Positions 50,022-62,446 of a DNA stretch of 64,000 nt are shown one piece after another (position 1 is the stretch's first letter; the number at the start of each line of letters is the position of its first letter). Under the pieces are notes generated by a model. It was not told the DNA's origin. It searched no databases and saw only the letters and a list, made by a program, of their open reading frames with translations. Where the stretch lies: the NCBI RefSeq assembly GCF_932526225.1, contig NC_064041.1, forward strand, positions 12,883,951 through 12,947,950. Reading direction: 5' to 3'. The position numbers and the translations under genes were made by a program. This stretch comes from Nematostella vectensis. Its lineage: Eukaryota; Cnidaria; Anthozoa; Actiniaria; Edwardsiidae.

Positions 50022-51365
50022 AGGGGCTGAAAATGAGTGGCGGGGGTGGAAGGGGGGAAAGGTCTGGTATCACTTCCTCACCCTCAGGGAATTTGAGTTA
50101 ATTAAAAAGAGAGCTCATATCTTGTTTTTCGGTAAAATACAAAAATTACTATTGTAACAAAGTCTCGTGCTTTTATTCACAGTACGGTTGTCATTAGAAT
50201 GTGGATTTCCAAAGGAGTAGTAAAACAATAGCGCAGCCTTGAACACTTGACGAGTGCGAATACATTTACATTTTTTTTGCTTGCAATTAAGTTTGTGCTG
50301 AACCAGACAGAAACTAACATCGAAATGAATCTGTCTTGTTAGTGTCACGCACGAGACTGAAATTCCCGCCAAAACATCCGCTCGACCAATCAGAGACAGG
50401 GATGGGGAGGGGAACCAATAAAATGTACGGAAAGACTTTTACAAGGCGCATAACGTACACAGGAGCCCACTCGCGACCACGGTTACCTCATCGCCATTTT
50501 GTTAGCGTGAGTTTTGCAGGGGTACTTACTAGAGTTCAGTAATTATGGATGGTTTATTATCACAATAAGATGAATGTTTGTTGTGTTATCGCTGAAATTT
50601 ATTACAAATCGCAAGTGTTTAAATTTCAGCGTTGATTTTTTTTACACATCGGCCATCTTTATATTCTAAAGAGGCCATAACTTATACACATTATTGACAT
50701 AGTTCAAGCTATTTCTAAGGAATAGAAGAAAAGCTTTTGGGTTCTTAATAAAATAACTTTTTCGATTTCTTGAACGAAACGTATATTTTCGTTGCTTTTT
50801 AAGCTAGTGTTTTTAAATAATAAACCTTCAAATATCATAATTTGAACACACTCTTTTATGAAACATTTGTCAAAAGCATGTAATGTGACCTGCATAGCAA
50901 GCATTGCTGTTTGAATTTTCTACGTGAATTTTGACAAAGGCAAATGGCTGATAAAATCCAAGGCACAGAAAAGCCACAAATAAAACGAAACATTTTCAAT
51001 AGAGTGTATAAAACAGTTCAAATATATTCAAAAGTGCGTTTAGTAAACTGCGTATTTCAGATTTTCAAAATTCTATGTACCCTTATTGACAATAACATAA
51101 AGTGGTGGCTTCTCATTGGCCATGTTTCTGTATCTTGCCCTCTTCCCCAATATTTCGTGGCCGTGCTAGATAAAATATACTCTGCAGTTCCTATCGGCTT
51201 TTCAATTTTTTGCCAATGCATCACGGTTGTTCTGTGCAAAATTGACTGAGCCACTCCATATGGCAACAGTGCTGTTTTCAACCGTGACATTGGAAAGGGG
51301 GAATTCACACATCCAAGGGCAGTTACACAGGGAGCCCTTGCGTCGGCCTTTATAAGGAGAGATGG

Positions 51366-51885
51366 TTACCACAGGGCTACCGGTCGCACCCCTGAAGACG
51401 TTTTGCCTTTGAACCAAGAGACAGGGATACCGGTCACAAGGTGGAAGGTTACCACAGGGTCACCGGTCACAAGGTGGAAGGTTACCACAGGGCTACCGGT
51501 CACAAGGTGGAAAGTTACCTACAGGGCTACCGGTCACAAGGTGGAAAGTTACCTACAGGGCTACCGGTCACAAGGTGGAAGGCTACCACAGGGCTACCGG
51601 TCACAAGGTGGAAGGCTACCACAGGGCTACCGGTCACAAGGTGGAAAGTTACCTACAGGGCTACCGGTCACAAGGTGGAAAGTTACCTACAGGGCTACCG
51701 GTCACAAGGTGGAAAGTTACCTACAGGGCTACCGGTCACAAGGTGGAAGGCTACCACAGGGCTACCGGTCACAAGGTGGAAGGCTACCACAGGGCTACCG
51801 GTCACAAGGTGGAAGGTTACCACAGGGTTATCGGTCACAAGGTGGAAGGTTACCACAGGGCTACCGGTCGCACACTAGAAGGCGT
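51366..51885. repeat. 33/34-bp minisatellite, about 14-15 copies, overlapping a stop codon
   Basis: The unit is ccggtcacaaggtggaaggt followed by taccacagggcta (33 bp). A 34-bp variant has aaagttacctaca. The two types are mixed along the array. The right-most unit runs into the last coding exon of the whirlin-like gene and provides its TAG at 51861-51863. Confidence 0.95.
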
Positions 51886-54800
51886 ACTGTGCTTGTGTCA
51901 GGGTCGGAGTACGCTAGGCGGAGGGTTAGAGTTGCTATCCCGTTTGTCATCCCTTCTACGGACTGCCCATTGATCGCTAAGATTTCTTGCCCTTGTCTTA
52001 GTTTGCCGCACTTTCTTGCAGCGTAATCGCCTGCCTGTAACAACGCAAATAAAAAAAGACAATGAAAATCAGGTACACATCTGCAGCAAGGGTCATAAGA
52101 CTAGAGCAGGTAGATTCGAGTTTTCCGTGGGCCACGGTTTACCAAACTATCCGCCATTAGAGAATAGACCGAATTTTTTATGGCTGCCTTGAATATGCGG
52201 TCTCCGCAGAGTTCTATGCAGTCGTTCTGACCTGCGTCACGCCATGCGCCTTAGCCCAGTTACTGTGCTCAGCGCATATTGCGCGACAGAGGTTAGATCG
52301 ACTGCGTAGGAGACTATTGGCCATGCGCCTGGTAAACTGAAAGAGTCCCTACCTGGAAAGGGTAGCCTGCGTAGCAAGCTCAACGGGTTGGGAAAGAATA
52401 GATACAGAGACGTGACGCGCGCTAGGGAGAGGGAACGACGAGGAAGGGTTTGCAGCCGACTTTTTCTTTCGTATAAACGTTCACTCTCTTTCCCAACATT
52501 CGCTCCCTACTTCTCTCCAGGCGCGCGGGGTCTATCACTCATCTTCCCCAGCCCCTTGCGCTTGCTACGCAGGCTATGGAAGAGGGCTCTTTAAAAATCT
52601 CAATGCTCAATGACAGGTTTTACAAGACCTAATTAAGATCAAGGTTATCCAGGCGCGTACCCAGGATTGGCAAAGGGGGGGGGGGGGGGGGGTTGCAGTT
52701 ATAGGTATCATATAAAAAAGCACAGTATTCACAGATTTCTTAATAAGAAATGACACACTTTTTGGCTGCCAAGGGCGCACCCCCCTGTATACGCGCCTGT
52801 TATCTACCTTGATATGCTTCACTCTGACCGCCGCGAGGTCCGTGTCGCAACCACCCTCGATACTCAGCCCCAGTCCCACGCCTGATTTCTCCATTTCTAT
52901 CTCATACCCCAGAGCATCACGGGAACACTGAAGATGATTATTGTTGACGGCGTCTAAAATCTTAAAGAATCAACGATGAAGAATTAGACAGTTTGGAAAA
53001 AACATATATTATTGATCTATTTATCATTATTAGGCTCAATGGTGTTGACTGAAAAATGACGTAGGTGTTTGCGGCATCTATATAATAGTTCTGTACAGTG
53101 CGCGCTGTCTAATTCAAACGTCGCGCTCCTGTCGTGCCGAATCTAATTGTCTATTTGTATCGACACAAATAATTGACTTCAACGTTGATTCTGACGTCGC
53201 ACTAAATAAATCGCGCTCAATAGGTTATGAGTGGTCAAAGTTTTCTTGATGCGGAGTTTTTGTTGCACAAAATTAAAAATAAATATGGTTTTTGATTCGG
53301 CACATCAGAAGTGAGACGTTTGAATTGGGCGTTAAAGTCAGTACAATGCGCTTTTCTAGTATATCTAAAATCAAAGACTCTGAGGGAAATAACTCGTTAT
53401 CAACTTTGCTATGAATTATTTCGTGGCTATTTGTTTGTTTTCAACTAGAGAATTTTGCTTGCTCTATTTTCTTTAACAGAGTGCGGTATGTAGTAGTTAC
53501 CGGCAGACTCCCCTTATTCTTCGAGTGCTGATGTAGGTCATACAGCTCTTGACTTGCTTTCAGTTTCATCTGGATGCTTTTCTGCTGTTCCTTAGGGAGA
53601 TTCTGTAACAAAGCAGATAAAACGAAAATAAAACAACTTTTAAATTACGCTAGCGTGAGTTGTTTCGCGTTGCGCGCTACATACTATACGCGCACTTTTG
53701 CACTAATGCTACTGTCGCAAATGTCAAACATAAATACGATTAGTAAAAAGTGCAGCGCGAAAATATCCAGTTTACAGGAAAACGTATTTGCCAGCGCCAA
53801 TCTCACTGAATACGAACACGTATTCAAAATTAATTATAGCTCGCCTCTATACCCTACTTACCATGAGATTGCTATCGCTGTTGCTTTTCATTCCTTTCCT
53901 CTGCTCCAAAGATGAGATTTTCCGGTTCTCTTCCTCCTCTTCCGGTGACCTCACCCCATCCCAGCTCTTCCTGTTCGCCCAAGATCCCCTGCGCGAGCTC
54001 GTGACACTAGCCCCAGTCCTCTTTGTTATAACGTCCTTACACGCCTCGGTTAGGCTTTCTTCTAGCGCTGGATTAATGGAACTGTTGGTGTCTGGTGGTA
54101 TTCGTTTCGTTGTGTGACCGATTTGTTGCGTGACACTAGTCACGTTTGGACTATGCAGCTCGTACATTGGATTCGCCATACTTGGGGCACTCTCCTCTCC
54201 CCAGCCCGTACTGCGCTCACGTCCAGACCGGTCAGCGGCATTGGTTTCCATGGCAAGCATCATACCGCGGACTTCATCCTCTCGCGGGCTCGAGTTAAGT
54301 TTATTTTGTTTGTCTGATCTCATTCTTTCAGAGCTTCTATTCCTATCTGGCGTTAGGGTTAAGGTATCGTTTGGAGAGGTGAGGGTTCTATCAAGATCTC
54401 GTTCCGTGCCACGTGACATCTTGTCTCTAGTAGGAGAACCCGCTGATCGAATATAACCGTGACCGTCGTCACCGGAAGTACCCATGTTTGTGTAGCCATG
54501 AAGGGAAGCCCGAGAGTCTCGTTTCTGTGCAATATTTCTTTGTCGCGCGTTAGATTTTCTCGGAGATATTTTATCCATCGCACCTACTGGTCCCCCGTTC
54601 ACTTGTGGTGATCTTAGGCTTTCGCCGATGACCTCATTTTCGGTGATTTCTCCGTTTGTCATTCGAATGTTTTCACTGTGTAAATTCATGACGTTACTTT
54701 CCGGTGGGGGAGGGAGAAAGGAAGCCTGAAATATAGTGAAAAAAGGGCCGAAGTATGTAAGGTGTAATGCAGACTAGATAAAATCATTTCCTTCATTTAA

Positions 54801-57800
54801 CAGAAGTGCAAGGTAAAAGATACATGAGCTCCTACATGATAAAGACCCTTGACCATAATATCTATACACCCTGGCTGAGCCCCTATTTGATAGGGATGAA
54901 GAGATGTCGAGATATGGAGCATAATATCGTGGCAATGATCTATACCTTTGCTAAGCTCCTACTGGACGAAGACTCTCGGCCTTAATACATTTATCTTAGG
55001 CACAAGACAAAGGAAACAGGCCCGTAGCAAGGGGAGTTCGGGGGGTTCGGAAGAACCACCCCACTCGACTCACCTCCCCAACACGGTGACATACATTGCT
55101 AGCATTTCTAGGTAGTAAAGCTTGCATGCTAGCCTCGTCTCGAGGCTACTCTCTCAGTAAAGTTTCCTCATTCGGATTCAAAATGGAGGGCCATGGAGCT
55201 GACGTCAACAGCTGACGTCATAAAAAATATGACCGCGCAGCCTAGAGAGGCCTGGGGAGGAGGCTTCTCGCATGATAGCGCTGGTTGCACGAGGCTATAG
55301 CAGCCGGACCCCTTGTAGGAATCTCCAGGTTTCAGAAATTTTTGGGTTGACAGGTATGCTATAGCAGCTAGTATTGCATTCTCTCTTCCAGAGCCTCCTC
55401 CGCTATCTTGAACGAGGAGCTCTGGGAACGAGAATGCTAATATTGCGGCGATGATAAACTTACGTCAGAGTCCTTGTGTTCTCTAGCTTTACACGTTTGC
55501 GACGATTCTTCGTTGTTTTCCTGGAAAATTGTGTAAAATTGTCAAAACAAATGTTTTTTTAGTTTTTATCGTCCTATTTAGCAAACGAAACCACATTACT
55601 TTTAAGTGGAAATAAAATCGAAGGTGACAGGCGCTATGTCACCCTTTATAGCAATCAGAAAGAAAGAACATGCGATTCGCGAAAGGCTTCTTTAGTAGCG
55701 GCCAGCAAAAACGTTTCTACGAATCCCAGCAAATTGACGAATCAGTTAGACTGATACAGTTCTAGGGTGATATAAAAGAGAAACAAAAATCCAAAAAAAT
55801 GGAAAATAATGTTCTAACATGGAACTTGCCAAACGAGCGTGAAAAAAAAGGTTGGTTTTTAAAAGATACTTCGGTATCTGTTCGACGTGCCTTCGGGTGC
55901 TCGGCGGCTTGAGAGCCTCTGGCCGCGAGGGTATGGTACTAGCGACTGGTATGCCTACCTGTATGTGGGGCCACGGTACAGGTGGATAATGTAGGTCGTC
56001 AGTTGTCTACAGGAAAATCGACAAAAATAAACATCATTCGATTTACTGCGATTTTAAATATTCTGCGATCTCTTGACAATAATTTTCAGCTGCTTACGGC
56101 CAAATCCGAACCGGCCTTATTGAGTATTCGTAAGCATAGTATCAAATATTAAGCTTGGTACGCCATAGAATTCGGGGTTATTCCTCTGTTTTGGTTGGTA
56201 AATATGAAGAGGTGTGTGCTTTCTAAAGAAATACAAATGGCTCTTGTGATAAATTCAAAAAAATTAATTCAAAGGGATAAAATCGGAATTGAAAGTATTG
56301 TGAAGTAAACGTAATTCTGGAGCTCATAAGATTTTTGTGTCTGTGATCCGGAATCCACAGATGATATCTAAACACTTAAATAACAGGTTTGATACTAACA
56401 GGTTTGATCATCGAATTGATCTCCGATAACTCGCACCCTCGGTAACTCAAACCAAAATGGATTCCCTCGGATTTGTGTCAGACATTAACTGTATTTTAAC
56501 CCTCGGATACTCGAATCCTGCAATGCTACACACCTTGATATGGCTGGGCAGGACGTCGGGAACTCGGGGTGGCGTGATCGGTCGAGAGTCCGCATCACCG
56601 TACGATTCCTACACAAAAATACAGAGTAAAGACGCGGCAAATAACTCATTCATGACATGGACCACATAGACCACATAGATGTGAGGGTGTATGATCCCCA
56701 ACAGCCCAATCGCAAACGTGTTCCGCTTCTAGCCATTTGTAGAGAGATCAGACGAGATACTCTTGTTTGAGGTCCCTTACCGAGCTCCTACTCGATAAGG
56801 GCCCACCTTGACCGAGCTCCTACTCGATAAGGGCCCACCTTGAAGGAGCTCCTACTCGATAAGGACCCACCTTGACCGAGCTCCTATTCGATAAGGGCCA
56901 ACCCTCACCACGCTCCTACTCGATAAGGACCCACCTTGACCGAGCTCCTACTCGATAAGGGCCCACCCTGACCACGCTCCTACTCGATAAGGACCCACCT
57001 TGACCGAGCTCCTATTCGGTAAGGGCCCAACCTGACCACGCTCCTACTCGATAAGGACCCACCTTGACCGAGCTTCTATTCGATAAGTGCCCACCCTGAC
57101 CACGCTCCTACTCGATAAGGACCCACCTTGACCGAGCTCCTACTCGATAAGGACCACCCTGACCACGCTCCTACTCGATAAGGACCCATCTTGACCGAGC
57201 TCCTACTCGATAAGGCCCCACCTTGACCACGCTCCTAATGTATATGGACCCTTGGCCATATTGTATTACTTTAGCCGAGCTTCTACTGGATACGGACCCT
57301 GGGTCATAATATCTGTACATTGGTCGAGCTCCTACTGGATAACTGGCCATTATACATTTATCTTGGCCTAGCTTTTACTGGATAAGTACCCTTGACCATA
57401 ATATATTACCTTAGCCGAGCTCCTACTGGAAAAGGACCCGTGCCCGGAGAAGCTTGATAGGCTACTGTTGTAGGACCGCAGCGAGTTCGCGTCCTCGGGG
57501 GAGTAAAGCGTTCGACGAGCCTTAAATAAATACAGCTCAGGTTAGCCAAAGACAATCCAGAGAAAAAAAAGCCGGAGTAAACAACCGACTGCGACAAAAA
57601 TATCGACTAGGTAAAACATGTGACCCGTCAGATAATTGCTCCCTTGACCTCTCCCTAAAAGAATGACATTTATCACCTTCATGGCTTGTATCTCCTTCTT
57701 GAGCACAAGGTCGTCGAATCGATCGATGTCTTTGGCCGCGATGACTCCTCGAATCTCAGACAGCAAGGATAACTAAAACGAGAAGTTCAAGCCAACTCTT

Positions 57801-60800
57801 GATTCATCCGAGTTTCTTTTATTCAGAACGGGAATGGTATGGGTGATTATGTCAGACGATAAAAATGACACGAGTGATCATGCTCATGGTTGATTTATGA
57901 TCTTTGTGATTATTGTGTTGATGATGATGGAGGTGATGGTAATTATTGTGATGGCAATAATGGAGATGATCGTCATGTTAATATTTTTTTCTGATGCTGA
58001 TGGTGATGATGACTGTCACACGCGTACCTAAGGGGAACGCACCCCCTCCCCCCTCAACCCCCACCCCTCCCCCCACCGACAAAGCGTTCTTTTCTTATTG
58101 AGAAAAAACTTGGCGTAAGATGTCTAACGCCTGTGCATTCTGGATCATTTCCTCCGATCACTCGCTACGCCACTTATGTTACTACAGCGACATGACGGAA
58201 AAACATGACGTGACGCGTCAAATAAGCCCATTTCGCATCGAATAAGGCGGAGAATTTCTCTGAGTACTTAGTAACTTATAGCAAACAAAATATCAAGTGC
58301 GACGTTTTTTAAATTGGTGCGACTTTTTGTAAAGTGTAATGGAAATTTGAGCTTTTCGTCCCTGAACTAATACAAAGGGCAATGGTGATCAAGGAAAAAT
58401 TATCTTAAAAAGTCAAAATCTAGTTATTCGCACTACGGTCTCACGTTTTTTGTGTTTTGAAAATCAGTCCGTTATACAATGAACCTATAGCCATTGTAAA
58501 ATATTGTGTCTTTTCTCTCTATCTGGATTTGCGCGTTTTCCAGGTTTTTCCGTCATGTCTACTACAGCTGATGATGGTCAAAATGATGGGTTACAAACTT
58601 GGAGGCCCGTATCGCACAATACCGTAACCAAGTCTTGGAAAAAGTTTTACACACAGCCAGTCAGAGCATGCGTTTGATGTAAGCGGAACCACAAAAAAAA
58701 TAATGATACAAATGTTGAATGATCTACCATTCTGACCTTGGACGGTGAACTGAGAAGGTCAAAGAGCGCCAGTACAAACGCGTCCACGCTGATCCAGCCT
58801 TTGGTGTATTCCCGGATGTAATACGTCATCGTACCCAATTCGTTCTCGTTTAAAACCTGTTTTGCTTGTTCTGTAGTCAGGTTTTTGGTGGATGGACCGG
58901 TTCCGTGGTATATGAGTTGTGTACCGGCAATTCCGTGCTGGAATTTGGATTTCTGTGATGAAAATAAAGATTGGGATTCAACAAAAATAAAAAGAAAGGA
59001 TACTCCGGGCAAGGATGTGTGATTTGGTGTTCGTTGGTGGCAAACACTTTATTAGTTAGTCAGCTACATCTTTGTTGTTATTTTTTTAATTCAATAATAG
59101 AAGCCACGCAATGTGGTAAAATCTCGAATAGCCATCTAAAAATAAAGTTTTATACTTTATTTACCAAATCCAATCGAAAATATCGCAATGGCTTCCTCAA
59201 ATAAGCCGATGGTAATGGATGATTTTTTAACACTTGGTACTTTGCTAAAATGACAAAATGGCGGCTGCCAGAGGCTGTTTAAGTACAGTTGTTGTTTTTT
59301 TATTGCAAGCAATGCTGCAGTGGCCATCTCAACAGTTTTAGAGTAAAACAATAAGAGTGAAAGAAATGTGCCTATCAAATTACATGAGCATTGGCGACAG
59401 CAAGTCACCTTAAGTGCGCTTTAGAACTTTGGAGAAACTAAAAGATTGGAATTCTCTGAACAATAAAACCGTGGCTCCCTCATTTTGATTAGCAAACCTT
59501 GGCGGCAAAAGCAACAGACGTCGCACTACAAATCAGTTTTTTTATACCTCTGGCCGCTCGACGCTTTGCATACCCCAGTGTCCGCTGTTGGTTCTAGGGC
59601 GACTGTGGAGAGAAATCAGAACAACCACTCAGCTACACTTCCTATGCGAGTAACGCATTCAAGCACTTCGTTTGAATTAAACGAGCTTAGATAAGTGAGC
59701 ATATATCTAATAACTCATTTGGAAGTAGAATTCACAGAGAAATTTGCAGTGTGCGTATGGGTTTGCTGTGGTATTACTGGGTACTATGCAGAAGCAAAGT
59801 CAGCAGTGAGTATATGGGGCAAGTGTTTGGGTGGGACATGTGTTGGTATGGGGCAACAATGTCCGATGATTTTTAACGGAAAACTCCGGCCCTCCGCAGT
59901 AAACTGGTGACAATGCAGCTTTAAGGTCAGGGTAAGTAAGCCGGAGACGTATGGGTTAGCTGTGGTGATATGCGTTGGGTTAACGGTGCTTTTTATAATA
60001 ATGCGCGTCTGGGGTAGCTGTGGGTATGGTGGGCTGCCTGTGTTGAATTCACCTATTATGGTCAGGCGAGTTAGAAGGAGGCGAATGATGGATCTCAGCA
60101 GCTGTAGTAAGAGGTCCAGCACCACTAGAGAAACAAGCAGCAAAGAGAGCACGTGGTTAGAAGGTTCCCGTGAGCACAAGACAAAGGCCAGCATAGGTAA
60201 GCAGATTACTGGGATTAATTTAACCTGCACAGTATCGGTGTGTATACACTTCTTTTGAAAGTGCTTGTACTCGGTGAATTCAAATAATAAAAACAAAACT
60301 AAGGGCAGTCTTCACACGTCTTCAAGTCCTCAGTCCTCCCCCCCTCCTCCTAAAACCTTTCCCCCACCCTCCCATCCCTACTCACTTGGCCACCTTGCCA
60401 TTAGGCGTCTGTCCTTTGCTCCACCGTGTCTTGTCCGTGGTGGTTTTAGCGAGGGGCAGTCTTCCTACATCCTTGATGGTGACCATCATATTCTTGTTGG
60501 CTTTGAGCGCCTTGATAGCGCTTGCGTGACTGATGTTCAGGAAGCTTGTCCCGTTCACGTCCATGATCTGATCACCGCACTGATGACAACAAAACAAACT
60601 TAAGAACTCGCGACTTGCGTGACACTATTGTTTGGTTATACAGGCTATGCCCAGGCGTTCTGACCGGGTTTCTGTCCTTGAAGATAAGCCATGAGGCAGC
60701 TTGGGGTCTGGGACGAGCTTTTTTCCACGCCTGGGACTACGCTGTTGGTTATACAGTGGTACTACCTCTATAAGGCGGTCACGCAACAAGTTATATGGAA

Positions 60801-61619
60801 GGTAGCGTGCGTTGACATAGGTATCATACGCAAAAAAATAATAGGATAGCCCAAAGCAAGGGACTCGGGTTTAGTACAAACAAAGGGGAAACGAGATACG
60901 TGGCCTTTTTTCACCTTCAATCCCGCCCAAGAAGCAGCCGAGTGCTCGTCGACACCAGCGATGTAAATCCCGAGCCCGTATTCGGCGCCTCCCCGGATTT
61001 TCAACCCGAGTTTACCGCCGTCTTCTACGAAAACGTTCACCTGAGGAAACAGATAAGCTTTTTATCAAGATTGCATTGCCACTATTGTCTGATTTTAATC
61101 TAATAACTTCTATACGATGATTATTCATTCTTGTCAAATCTAGGTATATTGGGGGGAAAAGGTCATTCTAATAAAAGACATAATAACGAAGTAGGCAGTT
61201 AGAAAGTGGTTGGTATGGATGGATGGGAATGATATTTGGATTTTTTGAAAGGTGTCTAGACAAATAATTTGTGTAGAAAATAGATATTCCTAAATTCCTC
61301 TTATCAGGATTTCAAACTTTATCTTTCGCTTTTTGCAGCTTAACGAATACGAAGAGAAGATTTGTAAGAAAAATAAGATGAGCTATACGACCTTAAGGTG
61401 ACCTACCTTCCTTTCATCATCGTCTCCTAGCAACCGTAAGTCACTCTTATGGATGCCGTCAGCAGAAAGTGAGCGTCCACTGGAATCCACGTTAGGCGGG
61501 GCGGGGATCTGGTTGCCCCTGGGATCAATCCATCGATAAGTTGCCTCTGCCACGAACGTGTTCGGGATGCGGCCCACGGACCGGACAACAACGGACAGCT
61601 TTTTACTGCTTCGGATTAT
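51861..61619 (-). CDS. WHRN: Whirlin/PDZD7-like PDZ scaffold protein (5' end outside window)
   Basis: Eleven coding exons, mostly phase 0: 61619-61407, 61040-60915, 60579-60394, 58952-58737, 57772-57677, 56006-55959, 55520-55464, 54725-53862, 53602-53501, 52927-52808, 52034-51861; about 733 aa visible. The order is the linker SVGRIPNTFVAEATYRWIDP, the second PDZ domain (LGLKIRGGAEYGLGIYIAGV, CGDQIMDVNGTSFLNISHA, TIKDVGRLPLAKTT), the second harmonin-N-like domain (LGTMTYYIREYTKGWISVDA, LLSEIRGVIAAKDIDRFDDL), a low-complexity Ser/Arg-rich region, then a last PDZ domain (GLGLSIEGGCDTDLAAV, LRQGQEILAINGQSVEGM) ending VCDR. In vertebrates whirlin organises stereocilia tips and the periciliary region. 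The first PDZ and harmonin-N domains must lie right of 61619, beyond the window. Less certain: the donor of the 60579 exon (a strong GTGAGT at 60385 would be phase 2) and the 48-nt exon at 56006-55959. Confidence 0.88.
52363..52577. mobile_element. MITE with ends tagcctgcgtagcaagc
   Basis: gtagcctgcgtagcaagc on the left is matched by gcttgctacgcaggctat on the right, about 215 bp apart. Near-copies of one end occur at 44527-44545. Intronic in the whirlin-like gene. Confidence 0.75.
52651..52800. mobile_element. Short inverted-repeat element with G18, 'cgtagccagg' family
   Basis: aggcgcgtacccaggattgg opens it and cccccctgtatacgcgcctg closes it, with G18 at 52675-52692. Related to 43511-43667 and 61732-61894. 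It ends about 8 bp from the donor of the whirlin-like exon 52927-52808. Confidence 0.7.
53094..53352. mobile_element. MITE-like inverted repeat
   Basis: ctaattcaaacgtcgc and tcgtgccgaatc on the left are matched inversely by gattcggcac and gagacgtttgaatt on the right. Intronic in the whirlin-like gene. No reading frame. Confidence 0.65.
55126..55307. mobile_element. Short inverted-repeat element
   Basis: tgctagcctcgt on the left and acgaggctatagca on the right are imperfect reverse complements about 180 bp apart. An inner ctgacgtcaacagctgacgtca segment is also a close repeat. Weak case for a MITE. Confidence 0.45.
56776..57240. repeat. 32-bp minisatellite, about 14 copies
   Basis: The unit contains accgagctcctactcgataa then gggcccaccttg. 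A second type (ccacgctcc, aaggaccc) alternates with it in the middle, suggesting a 64-bp higher-order period. Decayed units continue to about 57430, and similar ones (ctgagcccctatttgatag) occur at 54870-54970 in another intron of the same gene. Confidence 0.9.
57905..58015. repeat. Degenerate GAT-rich repeat
   Basis: Imperfect gatgatgg-type trinucleotide sequence in a whirlin-like intron. Confidence 0.6.
58178..58568. mobile_element. MITE-like inverted repeat
   Basis: tactacagcgacatgacgga with aaaac on the left is matched inversely by gtttttccgtcatgtctact on the right, about 390 bp apart. No reading frame; whirlin-like intron. Confidence 0.6.
59850..59930. repeat. Fragment of the 30172 MITE family
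   Basis: tccgatgatttttaacgg and agtaaactggtgacaatgca match the inner block and right end of 30172-30433. No left end was found, so this is a solo fragment. It lies in a whirlin-like intron. Confidence 0.6.
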
Positions 61620-61731
61620 CTGAAATAATATTGTGCCGAGTTATTAGCGTACATGTACCGAGTCATTAGCATATATGTACCGAGTCATAACCGTACATTT
61701 ATCAAGTTATAAACGTACGTGCAGCAAGTTT

Positions 61732-61894
61732 GGGGGCGTAGCCAGGATTTTTCCTTTGAGGGGGGGGGGGGGGGGTGAGTAATTTCTCAAGAACATTCGT
61801 TTCCAACTGAGACGTAACGACTAAGACGTCAAAGCTTGGTGGGACTAAAAAGGGGGGCACGGGGGCCCTGGGTCACCCCCTGGCTATACGCCCC
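61732..61894. mobile_element. Short inverted-repeat element with G16, 'cgtagccagg' family
   Basis: gggggcgtagccaggattttt opens it and ccccctggctatacgcccct closes it, with G16 at 61760-61775. Confidence 0.78.
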
Positions 61895-62446
61895 TGAACT
61901 GTTACCAAAGCGGCTCTCCCCTGATATTTAGTTCGTACCAGGGGCTCATAAGTAGGGGCAATCAACTTCCCCACAGTCTGGTACTTTGAAGGTGTCACGG
62001 CGTTTCCTTGGACCAGGCTATTTTTAGACGCGCGGATGAGCCAATCAGATTCGACCTTTGTGTTAACGTTTTGGCTAGTGCACGCGCAGTCTCAGACAAA
62101 AAGCTATGTTTCTATCTTCGGTACCTTGACTTTTGTTGCTCTCTTCTTTAATATGAACCCAATCCTCCCCACGATTTTGAATCCTAGCTTCAATATTCTT
62201 TTGGTAAACAAACAAAACCGACGGATGATGGTTACAAAAATATTCTCCCTAACTGCAATTTGCGCATGCAGCCTCACGTCACTCGCACGCGCGACCAACG
62301 TCAACGTGACTGATTGGCCCGTCCGTGCGCGCTCGTCTAAAAATACCCTGATCCTGGGAAACGCCGTGACATTTCTATAATACAGATGATTGCCCCTACT
62401 TATGAGCCCCTGTTCGTACTTAGTCTTTTCGTTCCCTGTGAAGTAC

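Larger units (their letters stand above)
47140..51860. other. Intergenic region between SLC44 and the whirlin-like gene
   Basis: No gene recognised. It contains a cluster of aataagcgccc and aaacgcccc motifs at 47575-47720 (also seen at the edges of the 22790-25210 element), the hairpin element at 47969-48655, a G20 run at 50002-50021, and on the right the minisatellite that overlaps the whirlin stop codon. The SLC44 alternative promoter should lie near 47150-47400. Confidence 0.5.

Noticed and set aside
51403-52026. Long plus-strand frames of 130-207 aa with YRSQGGKLP-type repeats
   Set aside because: They are read through the 33/34-bp minisatellite; the true gene is on the other strand.
59784-60296. 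170-aa minus-strand frame inside a whirlin-like intron
   Set aside because: It overlaps a fragment of the 30172 MITE family and shows no family motif; the flanking whirlin exons (60579 and 58952) can join without it.
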